Below are positions 55,232-64,000 of a stretch of 64,000 nt of DNA, in pieces (the stretch's first letter is position 1; every line of letters starts with the position of its first letter). Made by a program: the position numbers and the translations under genes. Source of the DNA: CAVQNQ01 sp963714205 (GTDB lineage Bacteria > Acidobacteriota > Terriglobia > Bryobacterales > Bryobacteraceae). Where the stretch lies: assembly GCA_963714205.1 (NCBI GenBank), contig CAVQNQ010000008.1, positions 248,001 to 312,000 of the forward strand. Direction: 5' to 3'. The notes under the pieces are model-generated. The model worked only from the letters and a program-made list of their open reading frames with translations. It ran no database searches and was not told where the DNA came from.

Positions 55232-57550
55232 TCAGTAGACGGTCGGTTTGTAGGCCCCGTATTTGTCGCTGGCGCGGGGGTTCCAGTCGTTCAGAACCGC
55301 GCCTAAGACGTTAATGCCGTCTTGCAGCAAGCAGTCGTAAGCGGCCACGGCGGCTTCCTTGGTTGTGCGGCGGGAGCGGAGAACCAGCAGCACGCCGTCA
55401 GCCAGCCAGCCCAGCACGCGGGCATCGGCGATGTGCAGCATCGGCGGGCTGTCGATGATAACGTGGTCGAACTCCTGCCGGAGCCGCTTCAGCAGCGCCC
55501 GCATTCGCGACGAATGGAGCATGGTGGAGATGCCCTCGCGCGCGGGTCTGGTGGGGAGCAGACTTAAGTTGGCGACGGACGTATCGGTAATATAGTCCGA
55601 GAGCGCCAGTTGTTCGACGGGCACATCCGCATCCAGCAAGTCCGCCAGCCCGGTTGAGCACGGCCTGTCGAAAATCTGGGCCAGGCGGGGCCGCCGCAGG
55701 TCGCCATCCACCAGAATTACCCGCCGTCCGATGTGCGCCAACGCTATCGCCAGGTTCGAGGCCACGGTGGTCTTGCCTTCACCGGGTTCCGGGCTCGTCA
55801 GCACGATAATATTCGCCTGGGTCCCGCGCTCCATCGCGAAGCGCAACGAACTCATGGTGCTGAAAAACGCCTCCGCCAGTTCCTGGTTGCGCAGCCAGGT
55901 GGTCAATGCCGTCGAGTTCGTGGGAGCGACTGGAGCTGGGGCAGCCGGTCCCTCCGGCCCCCCGAGATCCAAGGAGACCGGGCGAGGCTTGGCCAAGGCC
56001 GGGCGCACCCGGTCCAGAAGCATATCTATGCGCCGGCTCCTGACCGATGGAATAGCGCCTAACTCCCGTAGCTGCAAACACATGGAAGCTTCTCCCGGGC
56101 CGTGCAACGTGCTGTCCGAACGGACGCGGAGAAAAGCTACGAAGAGACCGGCTAGCGATCCTCCGAACAGACCCACAGCCAAGCTGAGATGCACGCTCGG
56201 CGCATACGGCAGGGCCGGGGGAACGGCGGGGTCCAGCACGCTGATAGTGCTGGTGCGCAAAGCCGCCTCCAAGCCCACTTCATCCACTTTTTGCAGCAAC
56301 GTCTCGTACATCTTGCGGTCGGAATCGACTTCGCGCTTGAGCATGTTGTACTGCACCGCTTTGTCGCCGTGTTGCGTAACTTCCGCCGCTTGCTTGGCGT
56401 ATGCCGCCGCGAGGATCGATTCGCGGTGCTCGGAGACATCGTAGTCCGCCTTGAGACGGTTCACCAGATCGTCGCGCTCTTTGTTCAAGGCCCGTTGCAT
56501 ATCGGCGACCTGCATGGCCAGATCCCGCACCTTGTAGTGTTCCGGAGTCATAGTGGCGCTGGCTTCGGCGAGTTGCCGCTGCAAGTCCGCCAGCCGCAAG
56601 CGATACTCTCGGATGGGCCCGTTGTCCAGCGCTGCGGGCAAGGCATCAACTGGCCGCGAGGAGGCCACTTCGTAATCGGACTCCCTGGTGATGCGTTCCG
56701 CCTGCGCTCGGGACAGCTCGGTTTGTACTTCCCGGAGCTTATCCTCCACTGCGTTTTCGGAGCTGCCGGAGTCGAACAGGAAAGCCGTTTCCTTGGACGA
56801 CTCTTTCAATTCGTTCTCCGCTTTTTCGAGCCGTTTCCGCACGTCGTCGAGTTGGCTCTCCAGCCAGGTACTGGTCTCTTTCGTGCTTTTTTCCCGGGAC
56901 TCCATGTTGTACTCGATGTAGGCCCCCGCCAGGTTGTTGCACATGCTGGCAGCCAATTGGCCGTCTCTGGCATCGCACAGCACCTCCACCATTCGAGTGT
57001 TGCCGACAGCCCGCACCTTCACCCTGCGCCCCGCGTCCAAGGCCAGCGCTTTGAACGAGATGGGATCACCTTTGAAGTGTCCGAAAAGGGATTGCCAGAA
57101 CGAGCCGGAATCCGGCTGCGGCGCTTTAGGGGGCTCCGGGAAACCTCCCAGCCGCTTCAGGGCTCGATCGCGCAGAGAGTCGCTCGCCAGAATCTTAATT
57201 TCCGTCTGAATATAAGACTCAGGCAGCACGGCGGTGTTGGTGGTGCCGATTGGCGACCCATCCCTCGAACTCAGGAAGTTCTCGTTCAAACTGCGAATGT
57301 CCAGGACGGTTCGCGCCTGGTACATCGCCGGGCGCAGCGCCGCGGTCACCCAGCCCAGGCCCGCGCCGGCAACCGCCAGAATGGCTATCCCCAGCAAATT
57401 GGCCCGAATGAACCTCAAGTACTCGAGCAGCTGGCTGGGTGCTTCCGGAGCCGCCACGGACCACTCTCCCGCAACCGCGGGCTTGGTTCCGCGGTAGGTC
57501 GGCGCCACGCGTTGCGGGCCGAAATCGGACGGGGACGGCAGATAGGGCAT
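55232..57550 (-). CDS. Wzc-like chain-length regulator / BY-kinase
   Basis: The 772-residue protein has a Wzz-type N-terminal region with a membrane helix (residues ~50-72), a long coiled-coil part (residues ~215-415) and a second helix near 450. The cytosolic bacterial tyrosine kinase domain has Walker A with K593 in SPEPGEGKTTVASNLA, Walker A' RRVILVDGDLRRP and Walker B HVIIDSPP. The C-terminus ends in a short tyrosine cluster (KYGAYKPTVY). It controls polymer length and export together with the Wza-like protein, by cycles of autophosphorylation. No separate phosphatase gene is seen in the window. Confidence 0.9.
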   Translation of the reverse strand: MPYLPSPSDFGPQRVAPTYRGTKPAVAGEWSVAAPEAPSQLLEYLRFIRANLLGIAILAVAGAGLGWVTAALRPAMYQARTVLDIRSLNENFLSSRDGSPIGTTNTAVLPESYIQTEIKILASDSLRDRALKRLGGFPEPPKAPQPDSGSFWQSLFGHFKGDPISFKALALDAGRRVKVRAVGNTRMVEVLCDARDGQLAASMCNNLAGAYIEYNMESREKSTKETSTWLESQLDDVRKRLEKAENELKESSKETAFLFDSGSSENAVEDKLREVQTELSRAQAERITRESDYEVASSRPVDALPAALDNGPIREYRLRLADLQRQLAEASATMTPEHYKVRDLAMQVADMQRALNKERDDLVNRLKADYDVSEHRESILAAAYAKQAAEVTQHGDKAVQYNMLKREVDSDRKMYETLLQKVDEVGLEAALRTSTISVLDPAVPPALPYAPSVHLSLAVGLFGGSLAGLFVAFLRVRSDSTLHGPGEASMCLQLRELGAIPSVRSRRIDMLLDRVRPALAKPRPVSLDLGGPEGPAAPAPVAPTNSTALTTWLRNQELAEAFFSTMSSLRFAMERGTQANIIVLTSPEPGEGKTTVASNLAIALAHIGRRVILVDGDLRRPRLAQIFDRPCSTGLADLLDADVPVEQLALSDYITDTSVANLSLLPTRPAREGISTMLHSSRMRALLKRLRQEFDHVIIDSPPMLHIADARVLGWLADGVLLVLRSRRTTKEAAVAAYDCLLQDGINVLGAVLNDWNPRASDKYGAYKPTVY

Positions 57551-57579
57551 AAATATTCCTTGCTGATTTGCGTACCAGC

Positions 57580-58589
57580 TTACGGGTGGAAGATCGCGAT
57601 TCCCGTGCCGATCTGAATGGCGGCCTCGATGGTTCGCATCGTGACGGATTTCATGGCATTGTTGGGGATAAACAGGATGTCGTTGGGGCGAAGCACAAGG
57701 TCTTCCGCCTTGCCCTCCAGTATCTTTTTCACGTCGACGGGGATCTGCTCTGTAGCCGGCTGGCCAGCCCGCAGAATTCGCGCTCGCGTCGCGGCGGCGC
57801 GGGCGTCCAGGCCCTCGGCCAGCGCCAACGCCTGCAACACCGACAGCGACGGCTTCCCGCCTAAAGCAAAACCCCCGGCCTTTTTGACATTGCCAATCAC
57901 GTACACCACCTCAGCGGGCGGAACTGAAATCACGTCGTGAGGCTTGACCAGGATATTGTCGGCCGGCTTGCGGCTTTCCATTAGGCTCTTCAGATCGATC
58001 TCCACGACGTCGTCGCCGGAAGCGATCTGGTGCGCATCGGGATGCGGAATCGCCCCCCACGCCTTTTGCCGTGTCAGGATCGCCACCCGACCCGCGTCAC
58101 CGCGCACGCCGCCCGCGGAGGAAAGCGCCTCCAGCAGAGTCGTTGGTCCCTTGAGCTGATGCACTCCGGGAGTGCCCACAGCGCCCAGCACGGAAATGGT
58201 CTCCACATGCAGAGCCGTAACGCTGATAGCGACATCCGGTTCGCGGTAATACCGCTTCAGCGCCGTCGCGAGCATCTCTTCAGCTTCACGGACGCCGTGC
58301 CCGCTTAACTGCAGAACGCCGACCAGCGGGAAGTTGACTTCCCCGTTTCGGTCAAGATAATACTCCTTCTCCGAGATTTCCTTGACCTGGACACTATGCA
58401 CCGCGATCTCGTCGTCGGCTTGGAGTGCATATCCCGCCGGAGCCCGGCGGCCCGCTCGCCAGAAGCCGCAAAGTTGCTTTGTGGCTTCTCCTGCGAAAAC
58501 GCAGCCGACATCATCATCCCAGCGAGCCACAGATATGGGACGACGCTTATCGCCCTGCTGATGACCTGTCTTCCGGCTAGCGGCGGCAT
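57580..58589 (-). CDS. Wza-like polysaccharide export protein, apparent frameshift near N-terminus
   Basis: The mature part (poly-export domain with YYLDRNGEVNFPLVGVLQ, then SLBB-like units ISVLGAVGTPGVHQLKG and VVYVIGNVKKAGGFALGG) is in one frame, ending at 57580. That frame runs up to a TTG at 58608 but gives a nonsense N-terminus. The neighbouring frame supplies a proper ATG at 58589 and signal peptide (YLWLAGMMMSAAFSQEK). Joining them needs one base near 58437-58455, in a run of G/C. Either the sequence misses one G or the gene is broken. As a Wza homolog it would form the outer-membrane channel for the polymer. Confidence 0.75.
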
Positions 58590-58608
58590 AAGGCTTCGTT
58601 CCCTTCAA

Positions 58609-59178
58609 CTATCTGCAAACTCCGGCGCTGAACGCCCGCCCAGACGGGGCCGATCTCGGCTGATCGAGCGGAACCACCCATTGACGGCTTACTTCCACCA
58701 TGACCGAGCGGCACAATAGCTCCACACAGACCACCAGGCGCAGCCCGTTGCGGATTTCGGCCAGAGTGCCAGCCAACCCGTTGAGAGGCCCCCCGGAAAT
58801 CATCATCCTTTGCCCGGCGATGATATCCGGATAGGGTTCCGCGGGCGCCTGAGAGCGCACGATCAACTGAACCGCTTCAATTTCCGAATCCTCGATCGCG
58901 GCGGGCTCCGTGCCAACTCTTACGATGTCGACCACTCCCGGTGTCGCCAGTACCGAATAGCGGAGCGTCGCGTCAAAATGGCAAAACACGTACCCCGGAA
59001 ACATCGGCAGGTGCACCGTCTTGCGCCGGTCGGCCCATTTGTGACTTGCATGGTAGAGAGGCAAGAACGCATTACGGTTCTTAGCCTCGAGGTGAGCGTG
59101 GACCAACTTCTCGTGACGCGAGCGAACCCGCAAGGCGTACCATTTTGGACAAGCCTCCGGCCTTTCAGTTACATCCAT
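58609..59178 (-). CDS. NusG-like transcription antiterminator (RfaH/UpxY/LoaP type)
   Basis: The 189-residue protein has an N-terminal NusG domain (KWYALRVRSRHEKLVHAHLEAK, then MFPGYVFCHFD) and a KOW motif (PDIIAGQRMMISGGPLNGLAGTLAEI). Specialised NusG paralogs at the head of long polysaccharide operons keep RNA polymerase from stopping in them. It is the first gene of the minus-strand series and is spaced about 20 bp from the Wza gene. ATG at 59178 has GAGGGGA eight bases ahead. Not the housekeeping NusG, judging by position and short divergent tail. Confidence 0.85.
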   Translation of the reverse strand: MDVTERPEACPKWYALRVRSRHEKLVHAHLEAKNRNAFLPLYHASHKWADRRKTVHLPMFPGYVFCHFDATLRYSVLATPGVVDIVRVGTEPAAIEDSEIEAVQLIVRSQAPAEPYPDIIAGQRMMISGGPLNGLAGTLAEIRNGLRLVVCVELLCRSVMVEVSRQWVVPLDQPRSAPSGRAFSAGVCR

Positions 59179-59443
59179 TGTTTACTATCCCCTCGCTTAA
59201 CCCCGAATTCGGCGCTCTCAACGTGGCGCACGCTGTACGAGCGTCGCGCTACACTATCGCTAGGGGGTATTTCGGCCAGATCTCCGGTGCCTCAGTTACA
59301 GCGGCTGCTGTCTTTCTGTCAGCGGATGACCGTACTGGCTACGTGGCGCGCTTTCGATCAATCGGCCGAAGCTCGATGCTGTGACTAAGCCCCCCCGCTT
59401 TCGCAGTTACAACCCATTGCCTATTCTGAGCTAACAACTGGTA

Positions 59444-59471
59444 CTAATAACCCAAAAAAACCAAGTGTCAA
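59444..59471 (-). promoter_or_regulatory. candidate promoter for the polysaccharide operon
   Basis: On the minus strand a consensus -35 TTGACA (59466-59471) is followed after 16 bases by TATTAG (59444-59449, 4 of 6 matches to TATAAT). A second TTGACA at 59524-59529 has a weaker -10. The predicted transcript would have a leader of about 260 nt before the NusG-like start codon, long enough to carry a regulatory element. Confidence 0.4.
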
Positions 59472-59579
59472 AAAAGTCAAACACTCATAACTATTGAACC
59501 ATGATCCCCGGTTTCAACGGGCGTGTCAATTTGTGGGCTGCCAACGACGTAACCCCCATTACAAAGGGGGGAAACAGCC

Positions 59580-59607
59580 TTGATCGCCGTCAAGAGCAAC
59601 GTATAAT
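59580..59607 (+). promoter_or_regulatory. plus-strand promoter-like element
   Basis: TTGATC and a perfect TATAAT at 16-bp spacing point away from the polysaccharide operon. Only a 44-codon open frame (59647-59781, TTG start) follows before the remnant region, so what it would transcribe is not evident. Confidence 0.35.
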
Positions 59608-59777
59608 ATTAAACATGATTTAGCTTGAAATAGGGAGTAACGTACATTGGCCCGCGATCGTGGGATGCCGATGCCGCTCTCTATTAGTACTGCTAGGTCT
59701 AGTAGTACTTCTGACATGCGACCGGGTTCCCGGGCTTCGACGCACGGGCCGGATCCGGACGTGGGCGTCCGCCCCAC

Positions 59778-59904
59778 CTAAGCCCGCAGCGCCTGCAATC
59801 TTTGCGGCAGTGGGAGCGCTACCTCGATCAGCGTTCCTTTTCCCGGGGCAGAGGTAATTTTCACCGACCCGCCGAGCGCGCGGCTCGTTATTTCCTCAAG
59901 TCCT
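59778..59904 (-). pseudogene. histidine kinase C-terminal fragment
   Basis: On the minus strand these ~40 codons read ALGGSVKITSAPGKGTLIEVALPL before a stop at 59778. That is the C-terminal ATP-binding G2 region of sensor histidine kinases. The remaining kinase is absent. The upstream side merges with the RND transporter fragment. Confidence 0.7.
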
Positions 59905-59995
59905 TCATTCTTGCGTCACGGCAGGCGCCCGGCGATTGCGGTAAACCAGCAGGTACGCCGCCGGCACGATAAACACCGTCAACACCACTGTGCCC
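59905..59995 (-). pseudogene. RND efflux permease C-terminal fragment
   Basis: The minus-strand reading VVLTVFIVPAAYLLVYRNRR to a TGA at 59905-59907 matches the last membrane helix and tail of HAE1/AcrB-type RND transporters. Similarity ends at about 59995, where the toxin-like sequence starts on the other strand. Confidence 0.65.
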
Positions 59996-60304
59996 GACAA
60001 GCCCGAACAACCGCGCAAGCTGATTTGGCTTGTCGACTCGCTCGTTCGGCTGGAGGGCTTTCCGCCCGGCGTTCGGCACAAGCTCGGCTTCGCACTCTAT
60101 CAGGCGCAGATCGGTCAGAAACATGACAGCGCGAAAATGTTGCACGGCTTTGCGGAAACGGCAGGTGCGCGCGGACGATCCGGGCGGTACGTATCGTGCG
60201 GTATACGTCGCACAACTCGGGGAAGCGGTTTACGTTCTTCACGCCTTCCAAAAGATCTGATCCGCCGACGGCTTCAACTTGCGCGCAAGTTGGCGGGGAA
60301 ATGA
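59990..60304 (+). pseudogene. Gp49/HigB-like toxin gene, frame-broken
   Basis: The start (GTG at 59990, PDKPEQPRKLIWLVDSLVRL) through ALYQAQIGQKHDSAKMLHGF fits the phage Gp49-like RelE/HigB toxin family. The central GGTYRAVYVAQLGEAVYVLHAF is in the next frame, and the end LIRRRLQLARKLAGK is again in the first. Two frame changes and a small loss make it a likely pseudogene, though frame one stays open for 104 codons. The stop overlaps the antitoxin start (ATGA). Confidence 0.7.
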
Positions 60305-60444
60305 GGAGAGGGAAAATGCCGAATAGAGGGTTTACGCCGAGATCCGGCAACGTGTTCGCCGACTTGAATCTGCCACATGCTGACGATCTGCTGGCGAAGG
60401 CCGAGTTGGCCGCAAAGATCATCGCAGAGATCCAAAGTGATTGA
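60301..60444 (+). pseudogene. HigA-like antitoxin, truncated
   Basis: The 47 residues (with SGNVFADLNLPHADDLLAKAEL) are the N-terminus of XRE-type antitoxins paired with Gp49/HigB toxins. The helix-turn-helix that should follow is missing and the frame stops at 60444, eleven bases from the end of the tRNA gene. ATG at 60301 (or the one at 60316) is used; it overlaps the toxin stop. Confidence 0.7.
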
Positions 60445-60454
60445 TTGAAATAGA

Positions 60455-60531
<77 letters not shown>

Positions 60532-60644
60532 GCAATTTCACGCGGATGTCTTGATGCTAACACGCCCGGCCGAGGCCCGCAAAATCGCGTTCGCGAATCA
60601 TGGCCCGGCGAAGGCCCCCGCCGAAGCTCTGTTACCGTGTAAGC

Positions 60645-62447
<1,803 letters not shown>

Positions 62448-62482
62448 AGGCCGGGCCGTCGCGGATTGCTACAATCGCTCTG

Positions 62483-62970
62483 ATGGCCAACGAGACATAC
62501 GCCGCATTCGATACCACCGCCGGGAGCTTCAAGGTCAAGCTGTTCGCCGAGAAGGCGCCCCGCACCGTGGAGAATTTTTTGAGCCTGGCGGAGGGAACCA
62601 AGACCGGCAAGCCGTTCTACGACGGCACCGTCTTCCACCGCGTCATTCCGGACTTCATGATCCAGGGCGGAGACCCGCAGGGCACCGGACGCGGGGGCCC
62701 GGCTACAAGTTCGCCGACGAGTTTCACCCCGATCTGAAGCACTCCAAGCCGGGCATTCTCTCCATGGCCAACGCCGGCCCCAACACCAACGGCAGCCAGT
62801 TCTTCATCACCGTGGCTCCCACGGGATGGCTGGACAACCACCACACCGTCTTCGGAGAGGTCGTCGAGGGCTACGACGTGGTGAAGAAGATTTCCGAGAC
62901 TCCCCGCGACGCGCAGGACCGCCCGTTGCAGGAGGTCAAGGTGAATTCGGTCAAGATCGAAAGATCGTAA
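62483..62970 (+). pseudogene. peptidyl-prolyl cis-trans isomerase (cyclophilin), one-base frameshift
   Basis: The first frame gives YAAFDTTAGSFKVKLFAEKAPRTVENFLSLA and FHRVIPDFMIQGGDPQGTGRGG. The next frame continues with YKFADEFHPDLKHSKPGILSMANAGPNTNGSQFFIT and the rest of the domain to 62970. Restoring one G in the GGGGGCCCGG run near 62695-62702 rejoins the whole cyclophilin. This is a likely sequence error or recent break. The protein would be a soluble folding catalyst. Confidence 0.85.
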
Positions 62971-62989
62971 GGGGCCTTCGTTGGCGGCC

Positions 62990-63568
62990 ATGAGACTGGC
63001 GATCTACGGCGGGACTTTCGACCCGGTCCACGAAGCGCATCTCGCGGTGGCGCGCCAGGCCGCTGAGCGGTTCCATCTCGACCGCGTGCTCTTCGTTCCC
63101 GCGGCCCGCCCGCCGCATAAAGCCGGCGTCACCCGGGCCGGGTACGAAGACCGCGTGCGTATGTTGGAGCTGGCCTGCCAGGGCAGGGAAGGCTTTGAGG
63201 TCTCACGCCTGGAAGAGGGCACCGCGCGCAGCTACTCCATCGATACCATTCTTAAGGTGCGCGCGCGCCTGGCGCCCGGCGACGAGCTGTTCTTCATCAT
63301 CGGCGCAGACGCCTTCGCCGAAATCGAAACCTGGCTGCGGTGGCAGGAAGTGGTGCGGGCGGTCTGCTTCATCGTGGTGAGCCGCCCCGGCCACTTGTAC
63401 CACGTGCCGCCGGAGACCTCCGTAGAACGGCTCGATTCGCTGGAGCTTACGGTTTCTTCCTCCCAGATCCGTCGCGCACTGGCAACCGGCGCCCGCCCCA
63501 GGGAACTCCCTCCGCCGGTCCTGGATTACATCCTGCGCCATGGCCTCTACGCCCGCGTGCCGGTGTGA
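62990..63568 (+). CDS. nadD: nicotinate-nucleotide adenylyltransferase
   Basis: The 192-residue protein has the nucleotidyltransferase motif GGTFDPVHEAH near its N-terminus, RPPHKAGVTRAGYEDRVRML, FIIGADAFAEIETWLRW and the late SSSQIRRAL segment. It adenylates nicotinate mononucleotide in NAD synthesis. ATG at 62990 is used. Its start lies 20 bp after the cyclophilin stop, so the two may be co-transcribed. Confidence 0.92.
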   Translation: MRLAIYGGTFDPVHEAHLAVARQAAERFHLDRVLFVPAARPPHKAGVTRAGYEDRVRMLELACQGREGFEVSRLEEGTARSYSIDTILKVRARLAPGDELFFIIGADAFAEIETWLRWQEVVRAVCFIVVSRPGHLYHVPPETSVERLDSLELTVSSSQIRRALATGARPRELPPPVLDYILRHGLYARVPV

Positions 63569-63576
63569 AAGGGTGG

Positions 63577-63596
63577 CAGGGGCTCCGGCCCCCCTG
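63577..63596 (+). terminator. hairpin after nadD
   Basis: CAGGGGC (63577-63583) pairs with GCCCCCCTG (63588-63596) around a TCCG loop, with one unpaired C, starting 9 bp after the nadD stop. No T-run follows, so termination efficiency is unclear. Confidence 0.4.
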
Positions 63597-63674
63597 GCTG
63601 AAAGCGCCCGTGAAATGTGAGAAGCTTGGCAGTAGTTTAAGATCCTAAAGGTCTCGAATCAGGAGTAATCCGTT

Positions 63675-64000
63675 ATGAAGAACAGAATCCGCATGGCTGG
63701 CTTCATCTTCGCGTCGCTCGGTTTGCTGGCGTATGCGCAGACAAGGCCGGTGGACCCCGCGGTTCCTCACCTGGAGAAACGCGGGGCAGCCACGCAACTG
63801 ATTGTCGATGGGAGGCCTTTTCTGGTCCTTTCGGGAGAAATGGCCAACACGGCGTCCTCCAATAGCGAATACATGAAGGTAGTGTGGCCGACACTAGCCA
63901 ACAGAGCGCATCTCAACACGGTTCTGACGGGCGTCTCCTGGGACTGGATCGAGCCCCAAGAAGGAAAGTACGATTTCCGGTACGTGGATGAAGCCATCGA
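63675..64000 (+). CDS. secreted glycoside hydrolase (GH35/GH42-like), 3' end outside window
   Basis: The first ~109 residues are seen. After a signal peptide (MAGFIFASLGLLAYAQ) come DGRPFLVLSGEMANTASSN and a segment WDWIEPQEGKYDFRYVDEAI, typical of beta-galactosidase-type TIM barrels of GH35/GH42. The catalytic glutamates lie beyond the window. ATG at 63675 has AGGAG nine bases ahead. Specific substrate cannot be assigned. Confidence 0.72.
   Translation, partial: MKNRIRMAGFIFASLGLLAYAQTRPVDPAVPHLEKRGAATQLIVDGRPFLVLSGEMANTASSNSEYMKVVWPTLANRAHLNTVLTGVSWDWIEPQEGKYDFRYVDEAI

Larger units (their letters stand above)
59179..59904. other. 726-bp stretch without intact gene, regulatory and remnant DNA
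   Basis: It contains the candidate operon promoters, a CCCCC/GGGGG hairpin at 59553-59570, and a plus-strand promoter-like pair TTGATC (59580-59585) and TATAAT (59602-59607) at 16-bp spacing. It also has a 24-bp near-perfect inverted repeat at 59686-59709 (AGTACT-CTAG arms) and a histidine kinase remnant (59778-59904). The stretch 59440-59640 is clearly more AT-rich than the rest of the window. The open frame at 59647-59781 (TTG start, AGGGAG eight bases ahead, 44 codons) is unsupported by any family. Confidence 0.5.

Overview
The window is high-GC bacterial DNA. The gene set (a DUF4342 protein, a GH2 enzyme with discoidin-like domains, an M2 dipeptidase, an acyltransferase-3 protein, and large Ig-repeat and PQQ-propeller secreted proteins) suggests an Acidobacteriota genome, perhaps of the Solibacter/Bryobacter type. 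That placement is inference from protein families. There is no rRNA or other taxonomic marker in the window.

Left flank (1-19.3 kb) is mostly ordinary chromosome: a TPR protein cut by the window edge, a sugar isomerase-like TIM barrel, small exported or low-complexity proteins, a DhaK/DhaL kinase pair, an HD-domain protein, an acyltransferase, a DUF4342 protein, a large secreted GH2 enzyme, UbiE/MenG, a Clp-type AAA ATPase, an SDR, a GAF-like protein, a Slt-type lytic transglycosylase and a lysine-rich histone-like protein. One oddity stands out. A 234-bp direct repeat (6518-6751 and 7760-7993) brackets about 1 kb that carries two unfamiliar genes inserted between two convergent genes.

Central region (19.4-59.2 kb) is an exopolysaccharide locus. 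On the minus strand about 20 closely packed genes run from a NusG-like antiterminator through Wza-like export protein, Wzc-like tyrosine kinase, glycosyltransferases, Wzy-like polymerase, WcaF-like acetyltransferase, WecA-like initiating transferase, Wzx-like flippase, a HAD-UbiA fusion with two GT-C membrane transferases, two PQQ-type beta-propeller proteins, and gmd/fcl for GDP-L-fucose. At the far end two giant secreted proteins (about 1839 and 1958 residues) face each other. They share near-identical Ig-like units and a roughly 190-residue module I do not recognise. Their 3' ends form a long inverted repeat around fcl-gmd-PQQ, so this segment could invert. Together the genes predict a fucose-containing, acetylated, lipid-linked polysaccharide with co-encoded large surface proteins.

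The edges of this region look like rearrangement scars. On the left an mgtC gene survives only as its first ~37 codons (19315-19425). On the right (59.2-60.45 kb) there are the ends of a histidine kinase and an RND transporter gene, a frame-broken Gp49/HigB-like toxin and a truncated antitoxin, all lying against the 3' end of a tRNA-Asp gene.

Right flank (60.5-64 kb) returns to housekeeping genes: an M2 peptidase, a cyclophilin with a one-base frame break, nadD, and the start of a glycoside hydrolase cut by the window end. The cyclophilin and the Wza-like gene each appear to lack one G in a G-rich run, so both breaks may be sequence errors.
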